Notes under the pieces: model-generated
Seen by the model: the letters and a program-made list of their open reading frames with translations, nothing else
Told to the model about the DNA's origin: nothing
Databases searched by the model: none
Shown here: positions 12,326 to 23,332 of the stretch, piece by piece
Numbering within the stretch: position 1 is the first letter of the stretch
Layout of the letters: each line of letters opens with the position of its first letter
Origin: Gambelia wislizenii
Taxonomy: Eukaryota > Chordata > Lepidosauria > Squamata > Crotaphytidae
NCBI GenBank assembly: GCA_030847615.1
Contig: JAUMIR010000005.1
Location: forward strand, 106,731,116-106,795,115
Direction: 5' to 3'
DNA: 64,000 nt
Position numbers and translations under genes: made by a program

Positions 12326-12421
12326 TCTTGTGCTTTCTATATTTAATTATGTGTGGAGCCAATGTGCCCATATTTTTTTTATAATGCTTAAACAGGAAGA
12401 TCTTTTTAAAGATCTTCAGAG

Positions 12422-12519
12422 TTTGCTAAGAAGTCTAGATCAGCAGAACTACAACTAAAGCAATAGCAAATTTGCTAAGAAGTCTAGATCAGCAGAACTA
12501 CAACTAAAGCAATAGCAAT
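12422..12519 (+). repeat. 49-bp perfect tandem duplication
   Basis: A 49-bp unit starting tttgctaagaagtctagatc occurs twice back to back, at 12,422 and 12,471, with no difference I can see, implying a recent event. Confidence 0.95.
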
Positions 12520-13170
12520 ATTACATCCCCATCAATTTGTCTAGAGTATTCCTAAAAACCTTTCTGCCCTAAAAAGGTAAAAGTAATAGTTTCATCTACA
12601 GTGCTTTACCCAAATTATATATATATTTAAGTTTCTCCAAACCTCCAACAGGAATAATTTATAGAAAAACAAATATTACATTATTAATAAATACAACAAC
12701 CAAAAACATGACAGGATAAAGAGCATGCCAACTCAGTAACTATGCCATTATGTTCTCAAACAATTTTGATAATGGATTTATAGGCCATGCTATCCAAAGT
12801 TAGCAGCATCTAGAATTTGTTGCCTTAAACCTTCTTTAGTCTGTTGCCTTAAACAACAGAGACCCGTGACACTGTAGAGACTTAACACATTTAGCGTAGC
12901 TCAATCTTTCATGGATTAGCATCAGATGAAGCCTAGATGGACTCTAGTTGATGTCATAATAAATGTCTTTTAATTTATTTTTTTTTGCAGTGGCAGCTGG
13001 TGGCTTCTATGTCAGTGAGATGGTGAATCTCCTCTGAGTTTCACTCTGTATTTTAAAGGAGTCCCTTTTAAAAATCTAGATAACCCCTTTAAAATCTGGA
13101 TTGAAACTCAAGAGCAGCAGATTCACTACCCCACCAACATGGTAGCCAGCAGGTGCTCCTGTTTGTTATA

Positions 13171-13528
13171 CAGTCATCCCTTCACATTTGCAGGGGTTAG
13201 GGGCAGACAACCCTTGCGAATGTGAAAAAAACGTGAATAAGAAATGAACCTGCCGGCGAGCGGTTTTCCACCCCACTCCCTTTCCAAGGCAGCGAGGAGC
13301 TTCCTGAGAAGCCCCTGGCTGCCTTGGGAAGGGAGTGGGGTGTAGCGCGAGCATGCCAGCTGCTTCCCACCCCCCTCCCCAAGGCAGCGAGGAGCTTCCT
13401 GAGAATCCCCTGGCTGCCTTGGGAAGGGAGTGGGGTGTTGAGCAGCGGGGGGGGGGGGAGGCACAGGCAGCTTTCAGCGAATGATCAAAACCGCAAATGT
13501 GAAAGTCGCGAATGTGGAGGGGCAACTG
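13171..13528. mobile_element. TA-flanked MITE, related to the element at 48420
   Basis: A 358-bp element flanked by TA (13169-13170 and 13529-13530). Ends CAGTCATCCCTTCACATTTG and, in reverse, CAGTTGCCCCTCCACATTCG. The G/C-rich core holds two direct copies of a segment with ccaaggcagcgaggagcttc. No coding capacity. Confidence 0.75.
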
Positions 13529-14794
13529 TATTCCTATCAAAACTTTTCCCCAAGGGGCTCAAAGTAGAGTAAATTGTTTTCAAGCCCCTTCTGTCCTCAC
13601 AACAATCCTATGAAATAGGTTAGGCGAAGGGAGAGTGACTAGCCCAAGGTCAAGGTCACTCAGGAAACTCCAAAAGGAGTGGCCATTTCAGCCCAGGGTT
13701 TTAAGCACAGCTACTCTTTAAGGTGTCACTACTTTATTTTTGATCCCCTAAATGAAAATAAAGGGGATTGCTCACATAGAGGAACAAAGAGATTCTTGAA
13801 TCCTAGCCCCAAAGTAGATCTCAGGAGTATACTACTTCCAAAGTGTGATCAGGCTTGGGCTTGGGCAGACAGCTTATGGAAGAATGTCCCATCGCCTGGG
13901 TTTGTATGATGAGACAAGGACACAGAGCAATGCTGAGTTATTAAACTAAATAGTAATGGTGTGAAAGTGTCTCACCTTTCCCCAGTGTTATGCTTTCCCC
14001 CCATGACACATAAAGTTCAAAGGAATAACTCAACCAGTCATTGTCCATTCAGAAAATAGTGACTCCACCACTTTGGAGATGCAACATACAAATTCTTATC
14101 ACACATGTATAATCCCACCACATAACTTTATATAGCCCCTGTCCACCTGCTCACAACCCCTTAAATACCCCCCCCCCATCATCAAAGTTTCTCCTTTGCT
14201 TGAGGGCCTTTCACACATTATGGGGTGTGTGTGCAAACCCTGCAGCCCAAAATCAGTACCATATATAGTTTGCAATCGACTTGCATTTCTTCCCTCCTCC
14301 TCCTCCTCTCATTAAAAAAAGGTGTTTGAAGGATAGATGTGACCATCATGTTCTGATGGTTTCCAGAGAGCTTACATATGACTAAAAGTTTCATGGAAAC
14401 AGAGTGAAGGTGTGGAACAGCTTCCTCTCAGAGACCTCTCCTATCAGCAGTAGTTGTTTTTCCCAAAATTGAGGCCAAAGGTACAAAGCATGGCAAAGTT
14501 TTGTTTTTTTGGTTTTTTGGATAGAGCTGGCTGGGGGATTCTGGGAGCTGTAGTCCAAAACAGAAAAACACCAACCCTTTGCCAAGTTCTGCAAATATAT
14601 TTTGAAGTTCTAGCAATCCACCCCCCACCCCCACCCCCCTCACCCCTCTTGTTTGGCAGTTGGAAGATTCATCTCTCCAATCAGCAACCCCATTGTTGAT
14701 TCGTCTTCTGTCTACCCCAGTGCTTGAAAGTTGCTTGGCCCACCTCTTCCCTACAGTGGAGTGGCCACATGACAGGAACCAAGGCAAAGCCTGG

Positions 14795-14950
14795 CTGGCT
14801 GGCTGGCCTGTCCTGTGTATTGCCATTCAATCCTCTCCAGCCCCACATGTGCAGGAAGAAGCAGGAGAAAAGTCTTCCCTTCCCCTCCAGTGCCTCTGAG
14901 GGAAGGTTTAATGAATGGTGTAGGTGTTTAGTTATTGTTGTTTTAAATCT
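14795..14950 (+). repeat. Local repeat, copy 1 of 3
   Basis: ggctggcctgtcctgtgtat, gccattcaatcctctccagc, ctctgagggaaggtttaatg; similar units at 16,170 and 16,528. The third and this copy run into the palindrome arm sequence. Confidence 0.7.
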
Positions 14951-15183
14951 TGAGTTAGATCTGGGGTGGGGGGTTAGCTGCAATAAAATATATTTAAAGG
15001 AGGCCCCTGGTAAAGAAAAGGTTAAGAACCACTAATCTACCCTATTCCAGTCAGGTAGATCCCTGAATCAGTAAAAGATGTTTCCCCAATGTTAGGAGTC
15101 ACCTAGGTACTGCTGCTCCTTGTTGAACAAGAGGGGAGTCAGTGCCCTTCCAAGGAACCCGAGGGGGGGGGGACCCACACTAC

Positions 15184-15347
15184 ATAAATAAACTGGATTA
15201 TTTGCAGGGCTCCTTCCTCTGGAATCCTGGGATCTGTAGGTTTGCAAGGTCTTTAGCCTTCTCTGCCAAGGACTGCTGGTGCCTCACCAAACTACACATC
15301 CCAGGATTCAATAGGAAGGAGCCCTGCAAATAATCCAGTTTATTTGT
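15184..15347. mobile_element. hAT-like palindromic MITE (inner element)
   Basis: The ends aaataaactggattatttgc and gcaaataatccagtttattt are exact inverted copies. The interior has the gaatcctgggatctgtag motif common to the other palindromic MITEs here. Confidence 0.7.
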
Positions 15348-15370
15348 GGAGTTTGGGTTCCCTCCCCCCT

Positions 15371-15409
15371 TGGTTCTCTTCCAACTCTACAATTCTATGA
15401 TTCTATGAC
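15371..15409 (+). repeat. CR1 terminal fragment
   Basis: ggttctcttccaactctaca followed by attctatgattctatga. Confidence 0.6.
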
Positions 15410-15567
15410 CCCTAATCTTGGGGGAAAAAAAATTATTTACCCATTCAGGGATCTATCTGACTGGGATAGGGTAGAGAAGTGGTTCTTAACCTTTTCTTTA
15501 CCAGGGACTCCCTTTAAATATATTTTGTTGCAGCTGACCCCCTCCCAAGACCTAACTCAAGATTTAA

Positions 15568-15568
<1 letters not shown>

Positions 15569-15599
<31 letters not shown>
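15569..15599 (+). repeat. (AAT)n microsatellite
   Basis: About ten AAT units in the right arm of the nested palindrome. Confidence 0.9.
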
Positions 15600-15689
15600 A
15601 ACTACACCATACATTATGGCTCCTTCCTATGGTCTCCTGGGATTTGTAGTTCCCTCCACCCGGGAAAGGCTTGCTCACCAGGACTCCTC

Positions 15690-16080
15690 GCCAGGTGTCT
15701 GAGCTCCCTGGCGTTTGGCAGGGAAGGTGTCCCCAAGTTTTCCCCCAAAGGGCAGCAGCGAGCGAGCGAGCGAGCGATCGGGGGTCTCTCCCACCTACCT
15801 GCAGCCTCCGCGCCCTCCAGGAAGCCAAGCCGGCGGCGGCTGCTCAGGCGCTCCCATCGCTGCCAGCGACAAAGACTCGGGCTCCAGCCCCTCCGATGCC
15901 TCCTGTCGCCGGAGCGAGTTGGCATGACCTCTCGCCACCAGAGACACGGCCGGCGGTGTCATTGGGCCCCCGGGCGTCATGTGACCGCGGAGGAAAAAAG
16001 CAAAGCCCTTGGAAAAAAGTTTGCATTTCAAACTTCCCAGGAGACGCTTTCCCTCGCCCTCTCTGTGTGTAACCCTTTAC
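15690..16080 (-). promoter_or_regulatory. CpG-rich block, candidate promoter and first exon of an unidentified minus-strand gene
   Basis: This is the only sizeable G/C- and CpG-dense stretch without obvious transposon ends, in a window that is otherwise A/T-rich. On the minus strand a strong donor, CAG|GTAGGT, falls at 15,799/15,798, preceded by G/C-rich sequence with ATG codons at 15,925 and 15,857. CpG-dense sequence plus a donor suggests a 5' exon. In mammals, as I recall, C4orf19 lies just downstream of NWD2 in the same orientation, which would fit, but no C4orf19 coding sequence is visible in 1-15,700. The block is flanked by three local repeats, so it could instead be G/C-rich repeat sequence. 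Confidence 0.45.
15976..15985. promoter_or_regulatory. E-box / CLEAR-like palindromic site
   Basis: GTCATGTGAC, one base off the palindromic CLEAR motif GTCACGTGAC, within the CpG-rich block; an inverted CCAAT-like ATTGG lies about 15 bp away. A 10-bp motif can occur by chance. Confidence 0.25.
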
Positions 16081-16169
16081 CTGCAAGCTGATCCGGGGGG
16101 GAAAAACAATCCCCTGCCAGACCTCCTGGCGGCTCTCCGGTGCGGGGTGGAAAGGAAAGGAAACCAAAC

Positions 16170-16340
16170 TTGATGGCTGGCTGGCCTGTCCTGCGCATTG
16201 CCATTCAATCCGCTCCAGCCCCAAACTTGTAGGAAGAAGCAGGAGAAAAAAGTCTTCCCTTCCCTTCCAGTCCCTCTGAGGGAAGGTTGAATGAATGATG
16301 TAGTTGTATTGTTATTGTTGTTGTTCTTTTAAATCTTGAG
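16170..16340 (+). repeat. Local repeat, copy 2 of 3
   Basis: ggctggcctgtcctgcgcat, gccattcaatccgctccagc, ctctgagggaaggttgaatg. Confidence 0.7.
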
Positions 16341-16527
16341 TGAGGTTCCTTTCATCTTCTATCTTCCTAACTCAAATCTTGCAAACCTCCACCTTCCCTG
16401 CCAAACTCAAATCTTGAGTTAGGAAACTTTTTTTGGGGGGGGGGTGTCACAGGATCCCATCTGAATCACGCGATCCCGCCCTTGGACGGTGCTGCCAAAC
16501 CTGTCCAAGGTGGAGTAAAAAACCTGA

Positions 16528-16700
16528 TGGCTGTCCTGTCCTGCACATTGCCATTCAATCCGCTCCAGCCCCAAACTTGCAGGAAGAAGCAGGAGAAAAA
16601 AGTCTTCCCTTCCCCTCCAGTCCCTCTGAGGGAAGGTTGAATGAATGGTGTAGTTGTATTGTTATTGTTGTTGTTTTAAATCTTCAGTTAGGTCTTGAGT
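16528..16700 (+). repeat. Local repeat, copy 3 of 3
   Basis: ggctgtcctgtcctgcacat, gccattcaatccgctccagc, ctctgagggaaggttgaatg. Confidence 0.7.
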
Positions 16701-16768
16701 TAGGTTTCTTCCATTTCCCATCTTCCTAACTCAAATCTTGGAGTTAGGAACCATTTGTGGGGTGGTGG

Positions 16769-16914
16769 TGGTCACAGGATCCCAGCTGAATTACACGCCC
16801 CCCACCCTTGGACAGTGCTGCCAAACCTGTCCAAGGTGGTTTTTACTCCACCTCAGACAGGTTTGGCAGCACCGTCCAAGGGCGGGATCACATAAGTCAG
16901 CTGGGATCCTGTGA
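16769..16914. repeat. Palindrome beside the CpG-rich region
   Basis: gtcacaggatcccagctgaa and cccttggacagtgctgccaa are mirrored by ttggcagcaccgtccaaggg and cagctgggatcctgtgac. A one-arm copy lies at 16,447-16,515. Confidence 0.7.
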
Positions 16915-16999
16915 CCCCCCCCCATGGTCACTGGATAGATGGATGCCCTCTCCTCCCTTTCTTCTCGTGTTCGATTAATTGAGCCAGAAAATTAAGGCC

Positions 17000-17215
17000 C
17001 CTTTCACAGGGCTCAATCATAGCAGTATGATTCCATTTTAACAACTATTGGCAACATCCTGTGAAATCCTGGGCTATGTAGTTTGGTGAGGCACCAGAGC
17101 TCTTGGGCTGACAATTCTTGATCAGTCTAAACTGTAGATCCCAGTATTCAAAGGGCAGTTCAGGTGGAAATGCAGTGCTATAACTGCATAGTATGAAAGG
17201 GCCCAATAGCTGTAC
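17000..17215. mobile_element. hAT-like palindromic MITE
   Basis: The ends ggcccctttcacagggct and atgaaagggccc bracket gattccattttaac and aaatcctgggctatgtagtt. No coding. Confidence 0.65.
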
Positions 17216-17296
17216 AGGTCAGGGTAGAGCAGTCTTAGGAATGTCTATTCTGAAATCAGTCCCACTGAGTTTAGTGGGATTTACTCTCAGATAAGT

Positions 17297-17570
17297 ATAG
17301 TAGGACCACCGTATCCGCTGATTCATTATCCACTGATTCAGTTATCCCCGGAACTCAAAACAGCACACATACCATAGAGTTTTCCTAGAAAATGCCTAGA
17401 GAGGCATTCTCTAGATGTTTTCTAGGACCTCCAAGGCAAACTCTATGGTATTTTAAACCGGGAGTTCCATTATTTTCAATGTTGTTTGCTGTTATCCACG
17501 GTTTTCGGTATCCACACCCCAACCCAGGAACCACTCCCCCGCAGATATGCGGGTAATGAAGTAGGACTTG
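17297..17570. mobile_element. MITE of the ctctatggtat family
   Basis: It starts taggaccaccgtatccgctg, contains accatagagttttcctagaa and its inverted counterpart ctccaaggcaaactctatgg, and ends near gcagatatgcgggtaatgaa. The boundaries are approximate because the ends have decayed. Confidence 0.55.
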
Positions 17571-17829
17571 GAAACCAGTAGAGGCTGGTCACTGCCATGA
17601 CAGTGGGGTGGTGAATCTGCTCCAGGCTTAGATTTATCCAAGGTGCTGAACCCTGTTCCCTCCATTGATGCAGGCACTTGGACAGCTCCATAAAATACAG
17701 AATAGATTCACTGCTCTATTGACATGGGAGCCCCCAGCTGCTACTGTGAGGGTCAGTTGGCCTCTGCAGTAGAGGCTGCCTAAGACCTGATACCATTTGG
17801 CCTCAAAGTAATATCACCCATCAGTGTAG

Positions 17830-18025
17830 AGCTAGGTTGAGTGTTGGAGTGAGACTTCAGGAGACCTGGGTTTGAATCCCCACTCAGCCATGGAAACCCA
17901 CTGGATGACCATGAGCAAGTCACACTCTCTCAACCTCAGAGGAAAGCACTGGCAAACCTCCACTGATTATGATAGGGTCACCATAATCCAGAGTTTAAGT
18001 AGTAGAAGGCATACAATAAACACCC
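17830..18025 (+). mobile_element. Sauria SINE, degraded
   Basis: It retains ggagacctgggtttgaatcc, the gagcaagtcacactctctca block and a gggtcaccataatccagag tail. The 5' end is decayed. Confidence 0.78.
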
Positions 18026-19164
18026 ACCATGTACACATACAGTTTTAGAACTCCCCTCCCCCCTCCCCCTTGGGGGTATTGCTCCAAACTATGGTAGACA
18101 GCATAGTTGCTTGATCAGCAGAGGAAAACACTGGCCTGGGATTGCTCCTATGTAGCACATCATGCCTTTGGAAATAAACAGAGCCGGCTCAGGGGGTGGG
18201 TGGGGGAGCTAGGTGCCCAAATCATCTTAGTGATCCATTTTTTTAAGTGGGGGAGGGAAAACTAGCCAGTGTCTAACCTCCACCTAACATGCTGTCTATG
18301 ACAGGAGTGGCAAAAGGTAGCCCTCCAAGTCTTGTTGGACTCCAGCTCCCATTCCCCCTCACCATTTGCTATGCTGGCAAGCACTTGTGGGACTTGCAGT
18401 CCAAAAGCATCTAAAGGTGTGCACTTTGCCTGCTCCTGTTCCATAGGTTTTTGGGTTAATGGCAACAACCAACTTTTATCCAATGGCTTTAAAGCTGGCA
18501 TGGGCAACTATAGGAGGCTGGAGGGCTCATTAGCCCCAAGGAGACCATGGGGTGGGCTGTACCCCTCCACTCCCCATAAAATTCATATTTTGTTTGCCCC
18601 CAGATGCTCCCCAACACCTTCTATGGGCTGCAGGGGGGCATTTTAAACATGTTTTAATCCCTTTCAGGCCATTTTAGAGCCAGGAGAGGCCTTAAAACAA
18701 ACAAACCAGGGAGTGACTTTAACTACTGTATTTCCAGTTTTAAAAAAGGCTTTCCCTAGGCCCAGAGCCCACAAAACATGGCAAAAATGCCCCAGTGCAT
18801 CCTAGAGGGAATTTGGGGAGAAACTAAATTTGACCCTGAGGGTACATGTAGCCCATAAACCCCACTTTGCCCACCCCTGCTTTAAAGTAATCTCCCTCCC
18901 CAATGTCCAGTTCAATGTAATCAATCCTACTTTACTTCGAGGCAGCATTACCAATCACTAAAATATCAGCATAATTATCAAGAAGCAGCAGGTAAATGTT
19001 TACAGAAGGGGGTGCAGCAAATGTGTTCCTTGCCTAGAGTGCTATTTATCCTTGTGAGGGTCCTGTATGAACATAATCTCCTGTGAATACCTGCACATCA
19101 AGCTGTTATGCTATGTTTAGCTGCAGGGTGGCTGAAGGGTCGGCAGCCCTAAAGGGAAGTAAAG

Positions 19165-19386
19165 ACTGACTTTCATAGCTTAGGCCTAATTTGGGTTTGA
19201 ATCCCTGTCCAGTCCTGGAAATCGACTAGGTGACCTTGGGCAAGTCACACACTCTCAGGCTCAACTCTCTCAGCCTCAGAGAAAGATGATGGCAAACTTC
19301 ATCTTAGTAACACTTGCCAAGAAAACCCTATGATAGGGTTGCCTTCAAGAGTTGACTTGAAGGCACACAGCAACAACAGCAACAAT
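19165..19386 (+). mobile_element. Sauria SINE, degraded
   Basis: It retains gggtttgaatccctgtccag, gaccttgggcaagtcacaca with a small internal duplication of the ctctcag block, and a gacttgaaggcacacagcaa tail with CAA repeats. Confidence 0.8.
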
Positions 19387-19418
19387 GTGGACTCTACAAA
19401 GCAACTCTCAATTATTGT

Positions 19419-19608
19419 AGTCACAGTAAGAGCCGTTCGGAAGTGGAATACACTGCCTTGGAGTGTGGTGGAGTCTCCTTCTTTGGAGGTTTTTAAACAG
19501 AGGCTGGATGGTCATCTGTCGGGAATGATTTGATTGTGTATTCCTGCATGGCAGGGGGTTGGACTGGGTGTCCCTTATGGGCTCCTCCAACTCTATGATT
19601 CTATGATT
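19419..19608 (+). mobile_element. CR1 LINE 3' end
   Basis: The sequence ggaggtttttaaacagaggc, ggatggtcatctgtcgggaa and ctccaactctatgattctat runs to the octamer-like terminus. Confidence 0.8.
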
Positions 19609-19730
19609 ACTTCCATGTAAGGATTGCATCCATGAAGAGGCACACTTTAATGAATGGAGAAGGGGTTGATTTAACTGTAGGACTCAAACTAAATGAGGTT
19701 GTCTGAGATTTCTTTTTCTAAGTACAATAT

Positions 19731-19945
19731 CACACAGTTAAAGAGCTATGATTCCACTTTAACTGTCATGGCAACATCCCATGGAATCCTGGGATTTGCT
19801 GTTTAGGGAAGAGTGTTTAAAATTCTCAGCCAGAGAATGCTAACTAACTCCACAAACTACAGATCCTCAGATTCTACAGGATGTAGCTATGGGAGTTAAA
19901 GTGGAATCATAGCACTACATTTGTGTGATGTGAAAGGGCCCTGAG
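19731..19945. mobile_element. hAT-like palindromic MITE
   Basis: The left arm agctatgattccactttaac with tggaatcctgggatttgctg mirrors gttaaagtggaatcatagca on the right; it ends tgtgatgtgaaagggccc. Confidence 0.68.
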
Positions 19946-20345
19946 ACCCTCTCAGCTAGCATATGCTGTCTGAAGTGCCATTACTGTTTTGGGATGCAAG
20001 AGTTTTCTCTTGTTGAAAACATGGCTTGTGTCAAAATTATGGTAGTAGTCTTGATCATAAATACGAGAATGCATCATGCATTGGACCCCTTTCAAATTGC
20101 TTGGGGGAAAATAAAATGGAAGAGTAGGTGTGGCAAACTTAGGATGGGTGATGGCTCTGAGGACCGGGGAGCCAACACTCTCAAGATGGCATCCATTCCA
20201 ACTTTGTTTCCATTGTTATAGTCCAGGGTAAAATCCTGTGGTCTTCCAAATGTTGTTGGACTGTGATTCCCAGCATCCTTCATCGTCGGCTCTGCTGGCT
20301 TAGGCTGCTTGGAGTTGTAGTTGAACAGTAACTGGACAGCCACAT

Positions 20346-23005
20346 AATTCTGACCCCTGTTGTAGCTTAAAGCAGTTCTTGTTTTAATTAGGTTTATAGT
20401 GCAAATGTAAAACCTATGTTAACTGGAAAGCTAATTTGCATGCAAATGCCTTGTCTTCTGCTTCTTCTTCTTCCTCCTGGGTCAGAAGCTAACATTGGTA
20501 GCTCAGATCCTTTAGTTCAGTGATTCTTGACTTTTGGCCTTTAAGGTGTTTTGAACTTCATCTCTATGCAGCATGGTCAATAGTTTCTGATTCTGGGAAA
20601 TGAAATTCAAAAACATCTGGATAGCCACTGCCCTAGATTTTTTTCAAGGTTCTTTTCTGTTTATGATTTTAAAAAACTGTTTTCCAAACAATGGGTTTGC
20701 TCCAGCATTAGACACACACAACTAGGTAAGCAAAACCAGATTTCCTTGTACTCTCCAAATATAACACAGTGGAATGAGAAGCTGCTGAACAGAGTAGGTT
20801 ACAGTGAGAAGGGCAGAGGTGGAGCTCTGAAAATCAGGTGGAGGCACATTCTGTGAACAGAGCTTTGACTTGTGAAAAGTGCTTCTAGCTAATTTGGAGA
20901 CTGGAGGATTCTTCCCTAGCTTCCCCACATGACAGCCAATTCCACTTAGCAGCAACCTGACCTTGCATAATGATGGGGTTGCTATGGGGAGGAGAGGAGC
21001 TGTGGCATTACTAAGGCTGGTGTCACCCCTCCCTCCAATGGTGTTACCTGGTGTATTTCTGCCTCTCCACATCCCCTAATGCTGCCATTGGAGAGGAGAG
21101 AGAATCATATTCTAGCAGCTGAGTTGCATGTATTCAAATCTGTCTCCAAACTAATGTGTCAAGAAATCCAGTGCTTCTTCAGCTTACAAAAAAGATTATT
21201 CAATATATTGCTGTATGCATGTTGTAGAGTGCTAAAGAGAAAGCAGCTGCGGGGGTTCAGCTCTAGAACACATGGGCTTCTGCTCCAGGCTGGGGGCCTG
21301 CAGGGAATATTCCGCTCCCATTGCTTATATGCCCCTGAATATACTATTTACTGTCAACAACTTTGGGATCAAATAGCAACTGGGTGGGGTGATTTACATG
21401 CCCCCCCCAATCTAGATTAAAAACATGCTCCGAATTAAGGGCCACACAGTTTCTAGTTCTTGAGAAGAAAGCTGGCCAGTGTAAGCATTTTTTTTTTTTT
21501 TAAAAGAAAGTCAAAATAAAGTACAGTATTTTTTTGTAATTGGTCTGGAAATGGCAGAGAAGAAGGTATCAGATGGACTCCCATCAACCATCTTCTTTTT
21601 CACTGTGAAGCTGCAGGGGAGTGTAGAGTATATTTTAGGGCTCACTTTCTATTTAAATTCAAACTAGGCTCAATTGGTTTGGACAACAATTATGGCAATT
21701 GATAAAAAGCATCCTAAGATTTGCTCCAGAATTTTCTATAGCACAAAGTGGGGGGAAATGCTAGGAACAGTATTGAGATAAAGTTTTGAAACCTCTATAA
21801 TAACTGGCATGGTTCATCAGTGGATGATTCTGAAAGGGTGGCTCAATTATGAACTCACCCATTCACTTTTATCCTTAGTTTTTTATCCGTAAAATACAGG
21901 ACTGTTTTACAGAAGGCTTCTCATGAAGATGAGTAAAGGATGTTGTCTGCCCACACCTTTGAGATAAATCACTGGCTGTTTAGCTGTGATAATTGTTCTC
22001 TTTCTTTTTCAACAAATATGCCAATTGCTAGGTCTCCACTGATTGCGTTCTGATGAATGGGGAAAACAGGAATCATGAGAAACTGTGGAAGATGAAAATG
22101 TATTATGAATTTATTCTTACATTCAGATCTGTGGACTGCTTGCAATAGAGATTCACACAATTGAATAGTGGGTTCCTCCTAACAATCCTAACTTGTTACA
22201 GCTATTTCCAATGACATGGTCTTTTGGGACACCACAGAAAAAGATGTGGGAAGTGTCAAAGGGGGAAATGTGTGCAAGTCTATTGCACCATCTAGTGGCA
22301 ATGTTATACTACATAAAACTCAAGATAATTAGGACAGAACATTTTCTATTTCTCAATGCAAAAAATGCATTCTTTCAGAACAATTTTGTCATTCGGACAA
22401 CAATAATAGTTCCCAGTAATATTCCAAAGGGAGAAAAACAATGCAATGTTGTCTTTGTTACTTGGATTTGCCAATAATGTATCTGTTAATCTACAACTGG
22501 GTTGGCCCTACCGTTATGCAGAGTGAGGTAGCCACCTCAGGTATCAATCTTCAGGTCTTTTCAAGGGCAGCAAACTGTTCATTATACTGCCAGGAAGGAG
22601 AAGATGCACTGCCTCATGTTCCAAAATAAACTTGATTGACTTTGGGTACTACATACTTGGATGGTGGTGGTGGTGAACTTGATTTGCTGCTCTGCCCCTA
22701 GTCTTGACCTGGAGATTTCCTCTCCACAAATTTTTGTTCCACATTCATCCTAAACCCAGCTGCTTTCAGCCTGATCATACATCTATCAGTAGCCATTTCT
22801 GTTTTACAAGTATTCTACCTCTTCAGGTATCTCTGGCCTAATGTTTTTACAGTAGTATGTGACTAATGAACTATATTTTGACTTGGATCATGTTAAGCAT
22901 ATGGAGAAGCACCACATTGCATTCTTAGTGGTCTCTCTCTCTCTTATCCAGGGGTATGGCAGGTCCTTTAGTGCCATACACTGTGGACTTGTTAAAGCAC
23001 TGGTA
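20346..23005. other. No gene recognised
   Basis: Intergenic sequence with one 113-codon frame (21,079-21,420, plus) and one 116-codon frame (20,722-21,072, minus) facing each other. Neither has a recognisable domain or splice context. Confidence 0.35.
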
Positions 23006-23332
23006 CAGTATGGCCCCGGTATCTACAAGGCCTGTATCTGTGGATTCACTTACCTGCATCTGAAAAAAAAGAAAAAGCTCTCTCTAGGCATCTTCTAGTT
23101 CATGCAGTGAGACTCTATGGTATGCTTCCAGATTACCATAGCATCACACTGGAGAACCTAGAAGATGCCAAGAGAGGTGTTTTCTCAAGGCATTTTCTAG
23201 GTCCTCTAGCATGACTCTACAGTATGCTTAGGCCAGAAGTCATTCATTTTAATAGGGTTGGCTATTATCCAGTTTCTGGTATCCACAGTAAGTCTGGGAA
23301 TGTATCCCTCATGGATACATGTGACTGTACTG
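23006..23332. mobile_element. TA-flanked MITE, ctctatggtatg family
   Basis: The left end is CAGTATGGCCCCGGTATCTA after TA; the right end is GTGACTGTACTG before TA. The interior has two gactctatggtatgcttcc-like blocks and a tctaggcatcttctag-type arm. A (CTG)(TA) doublet makes the exact right end ambiguous by 5 bp. Confidence 0.65.

Larger units (their letters stand above)
14910..15620. repeat. Nested palindrome with an inner MITE
   Basis: The outer arms 14,910-15,085 and 15,440-15,620 are inverted copies (aggttaagaaccactaatct against agaagtggttcttaaccttt; ctcaagatttaaaa against ttttaaatcttgag). Inside sits a second palindrome at 15,184-15,347. The right arm contains an (AAT)n run. A (+) CR1 fragment also lies inside. 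Confidence 0.75.

Noticed and set aside
15514..16224. Several overlapping 100-130 codon frames on both strands as genes
   Set aside because: Frames are long only because the DNA is G/C-rich and poor in stops. They overlap on both strands and have no recognisable domain; only a possible first exon is proposed.
20722..21420. Facing 116- and 113-codon frames as a gene pair
   Set aside because: No splice context, no domain, no start context, and lengths within chance expectation for a 64-kb window.
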